Assembly: GCA_030272155.1 (NCBI GenBank)
Contig: CP126193.1
Coordinates: 5,642,001 to 5,706,000, forward strand
Direction of reading: 5' to 3'
Origin: Tetradesmus obliquus
Lineage: Eukaryota > Chlorophyta > Chlorophyceae > Sphaeropleales > Scenedesmaceae
Length of the DNA stretch: 64,000 nucleotides
A program made the position numbers and the translations under genes. Below, one piece after another: positions 44,201 through 55,852 of the stretch (position 1 is the first letter of the stretch; each line of letters starts with the position of its first letter). Below the pieces are notes generated by a model. It was given only the letters and a program-made list of their open reading frames with translations, had not been told where the DNA came from and made no database searches.

Positions 44201-45121
44201 GGCGGGGGTGGGGGCCAAGATGGGTTCTGAGCAGCTGTATGTGCAGGAAGGCAGACTAGCACGCCGGCTTAGGCAGGCAGGAGGGCGAGATGGAGAATGT
44301 GCGCTGGTTCCACAGGTGCGGGCCGGGGGAAAGGCAGACTAGCAAGTAGGATCGCAGGCAGCTGTGTATGCAGGCAGTCGACCACGCACGCAGGCAGGCG
44401 GCCAGCTGTCGACAGTGAGATTGCATCTGCATGTAAGTGGCGGGCAAATGATGTATGTTGTTACTTATAATGATAGCTATGTCATCGTAAGGCAAGCTTT
44501 TGTGCAACCTATTCTCCAACTTTTGCATCTTCTTCATTGAGCTGCAGGGACTGGCTGTCGTGGGCGCTGCAGCAGGGCCCTGAGGCTGCCCCAGGTGGCT
44601 TCATGATACCGGGCGAATACAGCTTGGCCTACAGACTCATCACAGGCTGGCTGCAGCAGCAGAAGCAGAGTGTGCCACAAACTGTTCAGAACTCACATCA
44701 AGAGTCGGGGTCAAACAGCAGTAGTAGCAGCAGCAGCGCCAAGGGCATTTGGCTGGGCGACCAAGTGCCACAGGTGGAGGTAGATGAGGGTGTGTTTAAA
44801 TATGTGCTGCTGCGGCTAACAGACAGCAGCAGCGGCAGGAGCAAGCTGCTGGTCAGGGGGGCTGCTGCTGCAGCGTACCACAACCACATCTTGCAGCACA
44901 CCAAGGGGCAGCTGCAAAAGCTGTGTCCTCAAGGAACCCTGCAGCTTGATGTGCTAGGCGGCGGCAGGATTGAGCATCATGCGGATCAGAAAGTGATAAG
45001 TGTGTATGGGTACTCTGCAGCGTTTGGTCCAGCGGTGCATGAGGTGACGGCAGCACTGCTGCAGCGCTGGTACCCCTTTTATGATGCCAGCAGCATCACC
45101 TGGAGCTATGAAGGTTACTGA
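40804..45121 (+). CDS. NADH pyrophosphatase-type Nudix hydrolase fused to a Janus/PHPT1 phosphohistidine phosphatase domain
   Basis: A predicted 612-residue protein in six exons: 40804-41530, 42159-42324, 42920-43027, 43745-43912, 44099-44194 and 44548-45121; phase closes at every junction. The N-terminus is basic and Ala/Ser-rich (MLQRCSQPLSRLAAQQARRLL), compatible with organelle targeting. A polySer/polyGln stretch is near residues 118-145. The Nudix half resembles NUDT12 and plant NUDX19: LYPRVDPAIITLV, the Nudix box G304-V326 (GFLEIGESLEQALAREVLEE...), then SQPWPFPRSLMVGFYA, the SQPWPFPxS signature of NAD(H) diphosphatases. The zinc-ribbon Cys are mostly gone (HGTTGSPTTP...CSSSG). From about residue 496 the sequence is PHPT1-like: EGVFKYVLLRL, AAYHNHILQH with the expected catalytic His at 533, LGGGRIEHH, VYGYSAAFGPA and the terminal WSYEGY. 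The last exon is continuous across the Nudix tail (FMIPGEYSLAYRLI) and the phosphatase, so the fusion does not depend on an intron call. Confidence 0.92.
41151..41205 (+). repeat. In-frame AGC tract encoding polySer
   Basis: About 18 AGC units lie inside exon 1 of the Nudix-PHPT1 gene and are read as serine. A CAG run encoding Gln follows at 41235-41251. Confidence 0.95.
41440..42200 (+). repeat. Exon echoes in intron 1 of the Nudix-PHPT1 gene
   Basis: The exon 1 end with donor (about 41440-41545, ending QYH, GTGAGC) is repeated at about 41690-41800 with the donor intact. The exon 2 beginning with its acceptor (42145-42190, CCTGTCAG then GCACCACCGGCAGCCCC) has earlier copies at about 41915-41965 and 42033-42085. 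The last set is the one that keeps phase with exon 1. Confidence 0.87.
42678..43262 (+). repeat. Echoes of the Nudix-box exon
   Basis: The true exon is 42920-43027. Partial 5' copies with acceptors are at about 42679-42738 (YSTLAGVLEIGDSLGQ, then GTTCATC) and 42800-42840 (truncated after CTGG). Partial 3' copies are at about 43108-43136 (CTGCCCAGCGTGCG plus GTGAGC) and 43201-43262 (REVLEESGVEAVLPSV). Only the central one contains a whole Nudix box. Confidence 0.87.
44150..44330 (+). repeat. Echo of the exon 5 end in the Nudix-PHPT1 gene
   Basis: The end of exon 5 (EGEMEDVRWFHR, 44159-44194, with GTGCGGG donor) recurs at about 44279-44325 as GEMENVRWFHR-type sequence with one base offset and the same donor. 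Confidence 0.82.
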
Positions 45122-45849
45122 TGGCTGGTGCTGTGAATTCTTGGCATGCCAATGCGCACTGCACTGTGGCAGCAGCTGGCTGCAGCATGGGCTGTGTAAC
45201 CAAACGCCACATGATGGAAGGCAAGAGGCAGCAGCGTGTTGCGCACTCACTAGCTACTTTTCCAACTCTGCAACTGAGCTGTGGGAACGAAAGGTGCAAG
45301 CACCACTGGTTGGGGCGTAGGACCAAAGGGCCCTTGTGGAGTAAACACGGGACAATACGTGTGCCGCACTGCGGCAGGATGCCGGACCTCTTGTTGATGT
45401 TGAAGGTAACAAAAGCGGAGACGACACCTTGCAATGGCAGAGGGTGCGTGTTTTACGCAGGCTGTGCTGTGGATTGCATGCCGGCGAGAACTGCGGTACC
45501 TTGGACGTCCAATGTCGACATGCGCATGCCGCGGCGTTGGGCTACAACGTTAACGGCACGGCAGGTTGGCACGTGAAGGCCAGCAGAATATCATGCAGTG
45601 TTGGTGCCGACGAGCAACCGTAACACGTGCGTTTGCCCTGCCCAAATATTTGATTCCCAGATCTTAGATTCGGCAGCAGGAAGAGTGTTGATCACTCAGT
45701 GGCGACATCCATCAGCATCTCGTATAGACCGCACTGCTTCTACGCGTCGTCCCATGTTGTCTCCAGGCTTACAAGCAACCATGCTGCCGTGTTGAACGCT
45801 GCCAGAGCGACTGGGGCGCAGCTGCGACACATAAACTAATCACCACCTC
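45122..45849. other. Intergenic stretch between the Nudix-PHPT1 and surface-protein genes
   Basis: It should contain the 3' region of the first gene and the promoter of the second. TGTAA is at 45195-45199. No coding segment is supported. Confidence 0.45.
45195..45199 (+). terminator. Possible poly(A) signal TGTAA
   Basis: TGTAA is the usual chlorophyte poly(A) signal; this one is 74 bases past the Nudix-PHPT1 stop. A five-base match is weak on its own. Confidence 0.35.
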
Positions 45850-47103
45850 ATGACATACAGCAGCAACAGCAGCAGCAGCACGCTGCTGCCCATGCTGCTG
45901 CTGTTGCTTTTATGCACCAGCCTTTGCCATATTCAAGCTGATGGGCAGCAACTGCCACAGGCCCGGTGCCAGCTGCTGCTGCGGGGCAGGGGCCCAACTG
46001 CTGCTGCTGCACCACCAGGCAGCACCAGCAGCAATCTCATCGCTGCTGCCAGCCTCAAATGCAGCGGCGCGTTGGTTACTGTCGGCATCAACAGCACGCT
46101 GCTGGGGCCTTTTATGGCATCATCCTTCCATGGAGTGAAGGTCGCTGCTGACTTAAATTGCCAGCAACGAGCTAGTGGAGGTAGCCTGCGAGGCATGCCT
46201 GTGTCTGGGCTGCTGTACCTTTGTGACAGCGCAGTAGAGGTGCTGCTAGATGCACCTGTTGTGGAAGATGTGTGGCTAGGAGTAGGCAGCCAGCAGCAAG
46301 CTACTGCCTTGCTTGTTGTTGCAGGGCAGGCACGTGTGAGGGTGTCTGGTGGCAGGATAGAAAACAACAAGGCTAGCTCAGCTGTTGTGGTGGGCGATCA
46401 GGCTGTAGTGAGTCTGCAGAACGGCACGAGTGTGAGCGGCAATCGCTGTCTTGATGGTATAGGTGTGTATGCTGCACAGAATGCATCCGTATCAATCATA
46501 GAAAGCATGATAGACAACAACACGGCTGTGGGGACTGATGGCATGCTGTCTTTACAGACCTCTGGGGGTGGTCTGCTACTCTCAGGGTCTGCGAAAGTGC
46601 TGCTGCAAGACAGCAGCTTGTCAGGCAACACCAATGGCTTTGCTGGCGGCTGGTATGCAAAGCAGTACTCCAGCATTGTCATCCGCAACAGCCTGGTGTC
46701 AAACAACACGGCTGCTCAGGTGAGAGGGTTGTCAGGGTGACAGCTGGGTGTGGCTGGCCTAACGTGATCTGTATGTGAACAGCGGGAAGCAGTACTACTG
46801 CTCATAGTATGAGGCAGCACTGCCGGCAGTGTGCGTTGTGAGCCGAATGGTCACATGATGTCACGATGAACATTATGCTGCTGCACAGAATGCATACAGG
46901 GAACAGCCAGAGTTGCCTACGGCATCAGCAGCAGCAACAGCAACATGCGATGTGCATTGCCTGCACATGTGCATTGCTGTTCCGGCTTCTATGACGCCTA
47001 GCACTCATGCACGGTCAAAGTCTTGGGGTACAGCTTGCTGTGGAGGGGCACTGCTGCGACAATGCACTGCACTGCACCCTTATATATGCTGCTGCTGCTT
47101 ATA

Positions 47104-47155
<52 letters not shown>

Positions 47156-50100
47156 TCGCTGCTGCCTGTTGCTGCTTGTAGCGAGGTGGCGGCTGCTTCA
47201 TGGAGGGCTCAGCCACAGCACGCATCAGCGGCAGCCGCATCATGCAGGCAAGCCTTTTTCTGTATGGTTCTGTAGAGAGACACCCGTTTTGTTTGCCACA
47301 AGCGGCGACAGCAACAGCGATGTGCAGCTCTTTGACAGATCACCACCGGTGCCTGGTGACTCCAGGAGTGGCTGTGCAGCATTGCGTGGAAACAACAGTC
47401 ACTGGTAGCAGCCTAAGAGCATGCACAGACGTGTGCGGGCAGCTGCACACAGTACATTGGCAAGCCGCACATCATGCGGCTGACCTTGAACCGGCCTGTC
47501 ACAGCAAAACCCTGCTGGTGCACGCATTGCCTGCAGCACCCTCCACTTCATCTGCCTCCTGTTCATACAGCTGCCTGTCAAACCTCCAACCTGCTGCGCA
47601 TGCGTCTTCCCTGCATTAACTTGTCCCCTCCAACTGCAGAACAAAGCAGCCAGGGGCTACGGCGGTGGCGTGTATCTGTCAGAGTCAAACGCCATGAGCA
47701 TCAGCAACAGCACCCTGCAGGGCAACTTTGCCTCGTTCTCCGGAGCCGCCGCATTTGTGCGGCACTCTGCCAACCTGGGCATCAGTGCCAGCACCCTTAC
47801 TGACAACCTTGCCAACATATACGGTTCAGGTGATCTGAAGGCGACCAGCGCAAGATGAATGAGACACACAGCCATGCCCCTGCAGATGCAAAGTACAGGC
47901 AGAGCTGGAGGCTGCAAGCCCAAGTGTATTCAGCCTAGGTCAGCTTGAAACAAATGTTTGCGCCTCTGCTGCATCTTCTCAGCACAAAACAAACCCTGCA
48001 CACTGCAGATATTTGGCTCAGACACACTCTTGACAATCTCCTGCAGGCATTTACTGTCAGGAGAACAGCACTGTCGAGACGGCTGCGGGCACGCTGCTGC
48101 GCGGCAACCGGGCACTCAACAGCGGGGCTGGGCTCACCGCCTCAGGCAGTGCAAAGGTGAGCAGCTGGATGTGTGGCAACTGGAGCTCTAGCAGTCAGGC
48201 TGCGCTGCATAGAACAGGTTAGCTTTGCTGTTGTGATGAATCAGGCAGGCCCACATAGAGATTGGCAGGGCTGCCGGCAGCTTTATGAGTATGACAGACA
48301 TAGCATGCTGTCATTACAGGCATGCAGCATCAAGCGTGTTTCTTTGCTGTCGCTCGTGCTGCAGGTGATTGCGGTTGACACCATCTGGCAGCACAACACA
48401 GCCACCAGCGGAGGAGGCTTGTTCATGTACGAGTTCTCACGGCTGTCCATGCACAACAACACACTGCAGCAGAACAAAGGTGTGAGTGCTTCCTGCTACA
48501 CTGCGCAGTAGTGGCTGCTTGCCAGTGCGATGCCTGCAGCGTTTAGCCTGCCAAGGCAGGGTAAGCATGTATGCACGTGCACGCATCACTGCTACTGCTG
48601 CGTCCTGCCTCGCCTTCAATCTGGTGAGTTATCATATGGTGGCTTCACATCCCAAGCAGCTTAATGGAGCAGCATGGTTGGCCTCTTGCTGCAGAGCCGC
48701 AGCTGTATGCCTCGCATGCCATACATCACAAACAATGATGGCAGAAATGCTGCTGTGAGCAGCTGCTGCTCTTGCAAATGCACTGGGCCGGCCACCATGT
48801 CACAATTTGTTGTGTTCACCTGCACCTATCCTTCCATCCTGCAGCCGCCGAGTCTGGCGGGGCCATCAGCAGCCAGCAGCTGTCACGCATCACTGTCAGC
48901 GCCAGCACCTTCAGCACCAACCATGCAATGGATGGCGCTGCCATCGGCCTCAAGGACAACAGCAGTGCTGTGCTGGAGGCCGGAGTGCGGCTGCTGGGCA
49001 ACGTTGCTGAGAAGTCTGGAGGGGGCTTGGCTGCTGAAGGCAGCACACAGGTGGGGCTGCAGCAAACTGTAGAGACCTGGGGTGGCTGGCAGGGTGGTGT
49101 GGCCAAACATGTTGCAGCAAACTGCTCTGTGCGGCGTGGCTTTCCGGCTGCAGCACACACAAACAGAGCTGCTTCAGCATTCTCACAAGCCACATCTCTA
49201 CAGATGCCCAGCAGCATAGTGTGCACGCACGTGTACTCACATTTGCTTTGTTGCGAGGAGCAGCAGCAACTTGCCCCATGCGGCCACATGAGAGAAAGGA
49301 CTGACTTTGACTTTGGGATGTTCTGCTGCAACCTGTCTTCACTCCTGCCGCAGGTCACCCTTCATAGTGCCTTCATCTCCAACAACACCGCAAGCCTGGG
49401 TGGCGGCATCAGCCTCAAGCAAGCTGCAGCAGCCACCCTCTTTGCCACAACCATTGAAGCCAACCAGGCGCTGCGCTCTGGGGGAGGCATCCATGCAGCG
49501 CTGCAGGCCAGTTTGATTATTAGTAATGGCAGCAGCATCCGGGGAAACACCGCCAGGGGTACTGGCGGTGGTGTGGCTTGTGCGGATGCATGCAAGCTTC
49601 GGGTGCCTGTTGTGTTGCCAGCTGGGCATGAAATGGTGCATACAGAGGTGTCAGCATCCATTGTGAACAACAGCGCAAAGGGAGGGTGGGGTGGCGGGGT
49701 GCTTGCTGAGAGTGCCGACATAGTCGCTGCCGAGCTTGCTGCGGCGTCGCACGGCAACAACGCATCGTACGGAGCGGACTTGCATGCTGGCATTGCACGC
49801 GTCGAGCTTTTGACGCCGCATACAATCACTGGCTTTGCTAGCCGCTTGGGTGTGGAAGAAGGAGTGCTGCACGTAGCGCTGCGTGTGTTTGGCCACCAGA
49901 ATATCCCCAGCGAGGGAGCTCTGGTGCAAGCTGTACTCGGCAGCAGCCAGTTCCTCGCTGCTAACCGCACAGACAAAGCTGGCAATGTATCCCTGAGCTT
50001 GAAAGTGGTCAGGGCACCAGGACAGTATGTCCTCTCTTTTGTGCTCCCAGAGGCAGTGAATGTGCCTGCGGCAAACGTGAGCCTTTCCATTCGGCCTTGC

Positions 50101-52208
50101 GTGCGTGGCGAGGTGTCGCCTAGCCCGGACAGTTGCCTGGCGTGCCCCAGTGGCTACTTCAGTTTGGATCCTGCCGATGCAGTGTGCAGCGTTTGTGTGG
50201 CTGGCGGGGTGTGTCCTGGTGGCTCTCTGCTGCTGCCGCAGGCTGGCTACTGGATGTCTACGGCAGACTCAAACCAGCTCCACAGGTGAGCCGCTGTGAG
50301 GCAACTCATGCGGATAGCTGCTGTGTGTACACTGTGGCGATGCTTGCAGACGTCTGGTGGTTATTTTGTTGTGCACCTGGGGGAGGGCAGCTGTGCGATT
50401 AACTCAACATGCAACACCATATTAGCATTGCATGCAAGCACCTCATCTGCAAGCGCTAACCAAGGGCTGCTGCACACCTGCTGTCTTGCTTGCTGCTGCT
50501 GCGGCGGATGCGACCGCCCTGCTGCAATGCCTACAGGTGCCCCCACCCCTCGGCCTGCAGCTCAGACAACACAGCGCTGGCAGCATGCGAAGCCGACCAG
50601 CACTGCAGGCAGCAGGACACCTTCAGGCAGCTGCAGTGTGCCCCAGGCTACACTGGAAACCTGTGCGGCGTATGTGCTGCGGGCTATGCAGCTGTGAAGC
50701 CATTCACATGCAGCAAATGCATGGCAAAGAACACTCTGGTTCCCTTGTATGCCACTGCTGTTGTGGTGCTGCTGCTATTTATGAAGCTGCTGGTTGCGTC
50801 TACTTTAGCGGCTAACAGAGCGATGAGGTCAGTTTCTGGAGCACCTTCGAATTCAAATTCAAACTGCAGCTGTGAGCCTGGCATGCTGCTGCGGCCGTTA
50901 CTTTTGTTCACACAGTACATCCTGATCATTGCCAGCCTCAACATCGATTTCCCAAGCACAGTGACGGCGCCACTGAAAGCAGTAGCATGGTTCTGGGCGC
51001 CTGCATCTCCCCAAGCCTTATCCATTGACTGTTTGCTGGAAGGCTCGGCAGCAGCAGGCGCACTGCCTGTCGCTATGCAGCGGGTGCTGGTGTATATCTG
51101 CATGCCGCTAGCCATGCTGCTTGCGCTGCTGGTGCTGGAGGCAGCTCTGCTGAAGCTTGCACACAAGGCGAGTGTGCGGGCAGGCATGGCTGACAGACTG
51201 TTCAGCAGTGCCTTTGTAGCTGCGTTCTTTTTCCTGCCATCGATTGCACGCAGCCTGTTTAGCCTGTTTGCTTGCGTGCCGATTGACGAGCCAGCCAGCC
51301 CACCGTTTGCTGCAGCAGTGGTGGGCTCCTTTTGGGCATTGGATCTGAATATGCAATGCTGGGTGGGACACCATAGGGTGTTTGCGCTTGGTGTGGGAGT
51401 GCCGCTGCTGCTGCTCATTTGCGTGGGTTTTCCCGCCTGCATCTTGTACAAGACGCTGTCATACCGGCGCGATTTGGCAAACCCCCACGTCATTCAGCAC
51501 TATGGTTTCCTGTTTCGTGCTTATAGGAGCCGCTTCTGCTGGTGGGAGTGTGTGGTGGTTCTGCAGACCGAGGCGCTTGTTGCAGTCAGTGTCTTTGGGC
51601 ACTCCATTGGTCCAATCTATCAGGCGCTGTTTGCGAATGCCATGCTTGCACTCATGACAATCATCCTGATGATGGCACGCCCGCATGCGCATGCAGCTGC
51701 ATACCGTGTGATGCTGCATGCTATGTGCTGCCTTGTGCTCACAAGCTACATCTCCATCTCCTTTATACCATCTGGCAGCTACAAAGCTGGGCCAATCTAT
51801 GGCATCATCATGGGGTGTGTCCTGGTACTGCTGAATGCATCATATGTTGTATCAGTGCTCTGGCAAATGCACAAGCTGATGAAGTGGGAGGCTGTTGCGG
51901 GCGCATGCCGCGCTTTCGCATACGGTGTGGGTGGGTGGTGTGCCGGCAGGCTGCCGTGGTGTGCTGACAAGCTCTGCTGCTGCATTGTGCCACCAGAGCT
52001 GCCGACCAGGCGGTTTGGCAATGCAGGGTTCAGTTTCAGGCACCCGGCAGAGCAGGCATACGCTGCTGCAGCCAATGCAGCCAGTACAGCCAATGTAAGG
52101 GATGCAGGCAACGACCCAGCAGCAGCCAATGCAGCTAAGGCAGGCAAGACAGGCAAGAATCCAGCAGCAGTCAAGGACCCTGCAGCAGTTCCTGCAGAGG
52201 GTGTCTGA
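45850..52208 (+). CDS. Large surface protein: beta-helix ectodomain, Cys-rich stalk and multi-pass membrane domain
   Basis: A predicted 1,364-residue protein in seven exons: 45850-46719, 47640-47829, 48047-48156, 48365-48479, 48845-49050, 49354-50285 and 50537-52208; phase closes throughout. It starts with a signal peptide (LLPMLLLLLLCTSLCHIQA). Residues of roughly 130-720 carry repeats of the polymorphic-membrane-protein/right-handed beta-helix kind: VSGGRIENNKAS, DSSLSGNT, SLVSNNTA, GGGLFMYEFSRLSMHNNTL, GGAISSQQLSRITVSASTFS and GGGIHAALQASLIISNGSSIRGN. A Cys-rich region follows (CLACPSGYFSLDPADAVCSVC, CAPGYTGNLCGVCAAGY). The last half has about seven to nine hydrophobic helices, with YGFLFRAYRSRFCWWECVVV between two of them, a motif I associate with many algal and protist membrane proteins of this layout. 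The C-tail is Ala/Lys-rich and cytoplasmic by inference. Ligand and signalling role are unknown. Confidence 0.88.
47103..47155 (+). repeat. (CTG)~17 triplet tract in intron 1 of the surface-protein gene
   Basis: Pure CTG in the sense of the gene, preceded by two TATATGCTGCTGCTG copies. It is about 490 bases from the acceptor of exon 2. Confidence 0.93.
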
Positions 52209-53278
52209 CAGCATGCAGCAGCTCACGTGCAGTGGGGCTACCATGGTTTTGGAGGTTTGAATTGCATGCCAGCATGCAGTATGCACTCGTCAGATGAGCA
52301 CGCAAGACTTCAACCATGGTTTAGGTGTAGGATAGCAAGTACTGCATCATGGTATATCAGTTTCTGTTTGGCTGCCGATGTGCTTGCAAGTAGGGAAGAT
52401 GAGCATGCAATTGCATTGAATGCCTGTTGCGGATCTGCCAGGGCTCTGCATGTACATCCAGCGGAGTTTAAGCCCATCCGTTTCAGGGACACAATCAAGT
52501 GTTGTGAACTGTTCAGTTGTTGCCATCATGTTGTAGCGCAGCTGCCCAAGTGTGTTGAGCAAGTGAATAGTTTAAAGGTAGAGTGCAGCTAGGTCAGATT
52601 GTTGAACCATTTTGAGGGCTCACAAGAGAGATGGTAAGGCATCTTGTAGATCAGAATCAAGCAATGTGTGGGTGCTCAGCTCTTGCATGTCGCATCAGGT
52701 GTGTGTTTTGAAGTTTCTGTGTCGAAAAGATAAATGGCGGGTGCGATAGATGCCATATGCTCAAAAGCTGGCATGTGCCATGCCATGAGATTGGGCAAAT
52801 TGGTCGTTTGGCCGTCAAGAGCAGCAGGCTCGGGTGTACAGCCGCTGGCCGGATGCCATGCCGTTGTTGAGTTGCAAGTTGTTGTTGGCAGGATTCCTGC
52901 CACAGATATAGCCAACGGGAAGGGAGCAGGCATGGCGTGGCATGCTGGCAAGAAGTTTCCATTTAGCAACATGCAAGCTTACAGCATTGTGTTGCTGTCA
53001 TGGGCGCCGCCTCCACGCGCATGCAACCCATGGGCTGTGGCCACAAGTAGCTGCCTTTGGAAATTTATGAGAGTGCCTTTCAACAAGCATCGCCCTTTTG
53101 AAGGTGCAGCTGTGGTGTGGTAGCAGCAGTGTACTTTGAGCTCAAAAGGAAGGTGGCTGCTGAGCTTCATGAAGCTGATCAGCTTGCAGGCTGCTGCAGC
53201 TACTGCAGCTCCACCAGCCGTTGTACAACACAGAGTGTTGTGACACTGCGCAGCATGCTGAGGCTTTCTGGCATCCTT

Positions 53279-53283
53279 TGTAA
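53279..53283 (+). terminator. Possible poly(A) signal TGTAA of the surface-protein gene
   Basis: It is 1,071 bases past the stop. It is the first TGTAA I see on the plus strand after it. Confidence 0.3.
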
Positions 53284-53318
53284 CTTTAGTATCTGTGTGC
53301 GCCATCACAACTGCAACG

Positions 53319-53323
53319 TTACA
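53319..53323 (-). terminator. Possible poly(A) signal TGTAA of the E2 gene
   Basis: TTACA on the plus strand, 555 bases past the E2 stop. Confidence 0.3.
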
Positions 53324-53877
53324 CTGTGTGTGCTGTTGATCAGCAGTGCAGCGCCAGTGCCATCAAAGTACAGCGGTGGACGATGGCTTGCATGCTTCGA
53401 AATTGGAACGCATAATGCTCTGGTCTTGTCACCAGCTAGGCCAGACACAGCTTGCTTGATGAACAAAATAAAAAAGCGGCCATCAGCCGCAGGGATGCGC
53501 TGTGTGATCAATGGTGACGCCCGCAGGGGCTGACAGCGACGCTGCTATGTCTAGAGCGGAAACACAATGATGGTGATGACGCCCCGACTGATGCTGGTGT
53601 ACAAGTGGACCGCACACGATGCGGTACCGCATGACTGTAAAGAGGAACCTGTCGACACCATACAACGGAACCACTGCATGCTATTAGTCTTCTTGAACGG
53701 AACCATTGCATAACCCCAAACCATGTGGCTCTGCTGACAATGGCTGCGCAGGTGGCAGCATAAGGAGCAGCACCGGCCAACTGCCAGGCAGGCCGCTTGC
53801 AACTAACTTGGAACTACTACTGCTGAGGCCTGCTTGAATGCTCTGCGGGACTAACATGCCTCACCAGACAACCCCTC

Positions 53878-55223
53878 TCAGCTGCCACCAGTGAAGCTGT
53901 CTCGCAGCCGAGTCAGCACAGACAGGCTGACAGCACCATCCGTGCTAAACAATGGCACCACAGCAATCGCCAGCACTATCGCAACCATGGCAAACGTAAA
54001 CAGGCCCCCGCCGCCAGCTGCTGCGCCGCCCCCGCCAGCACCTGCCGCCTGCTGCTGCCCTGGCTGCTGTACCAGCGGCTGCACCTGGCCGCCTGCTAGC
54101 TGCTGTTGCTGCTGCGTGCCCGGCTGCTGCTGCTGCTCCCCGTTGCCGCCCGCCTGCTGCTGCTGCTGCTGAGCGGCTGCTGCTGCTGCTGCCGCTCGCT
54201 TGTTGTGCTCCTCGAGCCAGTTTGGAAACAGCTTGCGGAACGTCGCGTTCTTTGCATTGTAAGCCAAGCTCTCTTTTGCGAGCCGCTGCTTCTCTGCTTT
54301 GCTGCTGGTGATGCTGCCTGTGGTAGGCTGATTGTCATACATGAACGACAGCAGCCCGGTCAGAATCGTCCCGACAGACCACATGGGGTTCCAGGACTCC
54401 GGGTGGTAGTCTGTGATGCTGAGGCATAGCTTGGTGTTGACTGCAAAGCGGCCATTCGGCGTGAGCATGCTGATGCTTGGCGGTTTGAAAGGGTAGTTTG
54501 GCGGGAACACCAGCTTGCCATGGTACACGCCTCCATCAAAGTCAGTGGCTGGTGCTCCTTCCAGCACAAAGTGCCACTCCAGCAGGTTGGAGGGTACTGG
54601 GTGTGCCTGGATGTGCGGCACAGGTTCCTGCAAGCAGTTGCGCAGTAGTTTTGGCGGTGATTGTGGCGGTGAGCATGGGGAGCGGGAAGGTGAGTGTGGC
54701 GTTGCTGTTAAGCAGCACACCCCTGCAGCTGCGCTCCATGTGTGAGGCTGCACCTATATTAGCAGTTGTAAGCGGGAGGCGGGCGGGTGGTGGGTTGTGC
54801 TGGGCTGGTGCTGCTGCTGCTTTCCTGCAAGCTGCTCTGCTGCTGTGCTGCATCGTCTCCCACACTTGTACAACCATGCAGCGTATCCATATGCAGCCTA
54901 TACAGGACAGAGGGACAACTGCATGCAACTAGACAACATGAAGGCTGCTGAGCTATTCGCTGCTTGATCGCTGCACTGCCTGCTGCTATGTGTGGCAGCA
55001 TCTGCAGCAGGCAGCACCCACACACCCCATGCAAAGACTGTGCTGTGATGTAGGCAAGGCTCTGGCCCAGAAAGGGCTTCCACTGCATTGAGCAGGCATG
55101 CTCAGCTGCACAACTGCTGCTGCTGCAGCCACTCCTGCTGTGGTAGGATGTGTCACTCACCCTCAACAAGCTCTTATACTCCTTCTGAAGCCGAGTGACG
55201 CAACCCTTCTGGGCCGAAGCCAT
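53878..55223 (-). CDS. UBE2J: Tail-anchored E2 ubiquitin-conjugating enzyme, UBE2J/UBC6 type
   Basis: An E2 of the ER-associated degradation pathway, charged by E1 and paired with ER membrane E3 ligases. Two exons, 55161-55223 and 53878-54627, give 270 residues with phase closing. Exon 1 is MASAQKGCVTRLQKEYKSLLR. The core has LEWHFVLEGAPATDFDGGVYHG, PPNYPFKPPSISMLTPNGRF, and NTKLCLSITDYHPESWNPMWS with the active-site Cys at residue 89; the TKLCLSI...HPESWNP form is typical of UBC6/UBE2J enzymes, which lack the usual HPN. After a Gln/Ala/Gly-rich linker a hydrophobic segment (LFTFAMVAIVLAIAVVPLF) anchors the C-terminus, with a short luminal tail. This is the expected size of the family. The start is the only Met in exon 1 in frame. 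Confidence 0.96.
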
Positions 55224-55852
55224 GACTATAACCTGCTGCTAGGCGTGCCAGAAGGCTGCTACGAAACACGTCTGCTGTAGACAACGTCTGCTGCGTGGGT
55301 TGGCCAAGCATGCAGAGTGCCTTGATCCCCTGGCGTGCTGCGCTAATTCAAGCGCACTACGTTGAGTAACAAACAAATTGTATAGCTTCAGCGTCGAGCA
55401 TACACTGACACCTGTAGCAGAGCAAGCAAGGCCGATTGCGATTGCAGCCTACAGCAAGCCAGCACTTCACGATAGCAGTTGCATGCACCCCACAGATCGT
55501 CATGCACAAGCAAATCAGGCTTCAGGCTGCATCCAAGCCTCAGTGCTGCTTCCCGGTACAAACCCTGTGACATGTCACAACAGCCTTCGCACCCGGGTTT
55601 GTCTTATGTTGAACTACGCAGAGCGTTGTCTTTTGCTTGGCAGCATAAGCTTTGTGCTCATCCAGACGCTGTGAAGTGAACACTGCCGTCAAGAGCGAAT
55701 TTCTCGTCGTGTGTCCCTGTTTGTGCTGTGAAACTGTTGTTAAAGCTTAAACGAGCGCACTTGAAGCCATTTTACATCGGCAGGAACAACCGATCGGACG
55801 CCTGCACACCTGCAGTCCCGTGGCAGCAGCAGCTGCAGCAGCAGCAGTCCTC
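55224..55852. promoter_or_regulatory. Divergent promoter region between the E2 and MPP10 genes
   Basis: The start codons are 629 bases apart and face outward, so both promoters lie here. No TATA box or named element stands out. A TTAAAGCTTAA stretch is near 55740-55750. Confidence 0.45.

Larger units (their letters stand above)
52209..53877. other. Shared 3' region of two convergent genes
   Basis: The surface-protein and E2 genes end facing each other here, 1.67 kb apart. A TGTAA on the plus strand (53279-53283) and one on the minus strand (53319-53323) lie 36 bases apart, so the transcripts may meet or overlap. A 129-codon open frame at 52734-53123 has no recognisable domain and is not called. 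Confidence 0.45.

Noticed and set aside
52734-53123. 129-codon plus-strand frame after the surface-protein gene
   Set aside because: No domain or splice context; probably 3' untranslated sequence.
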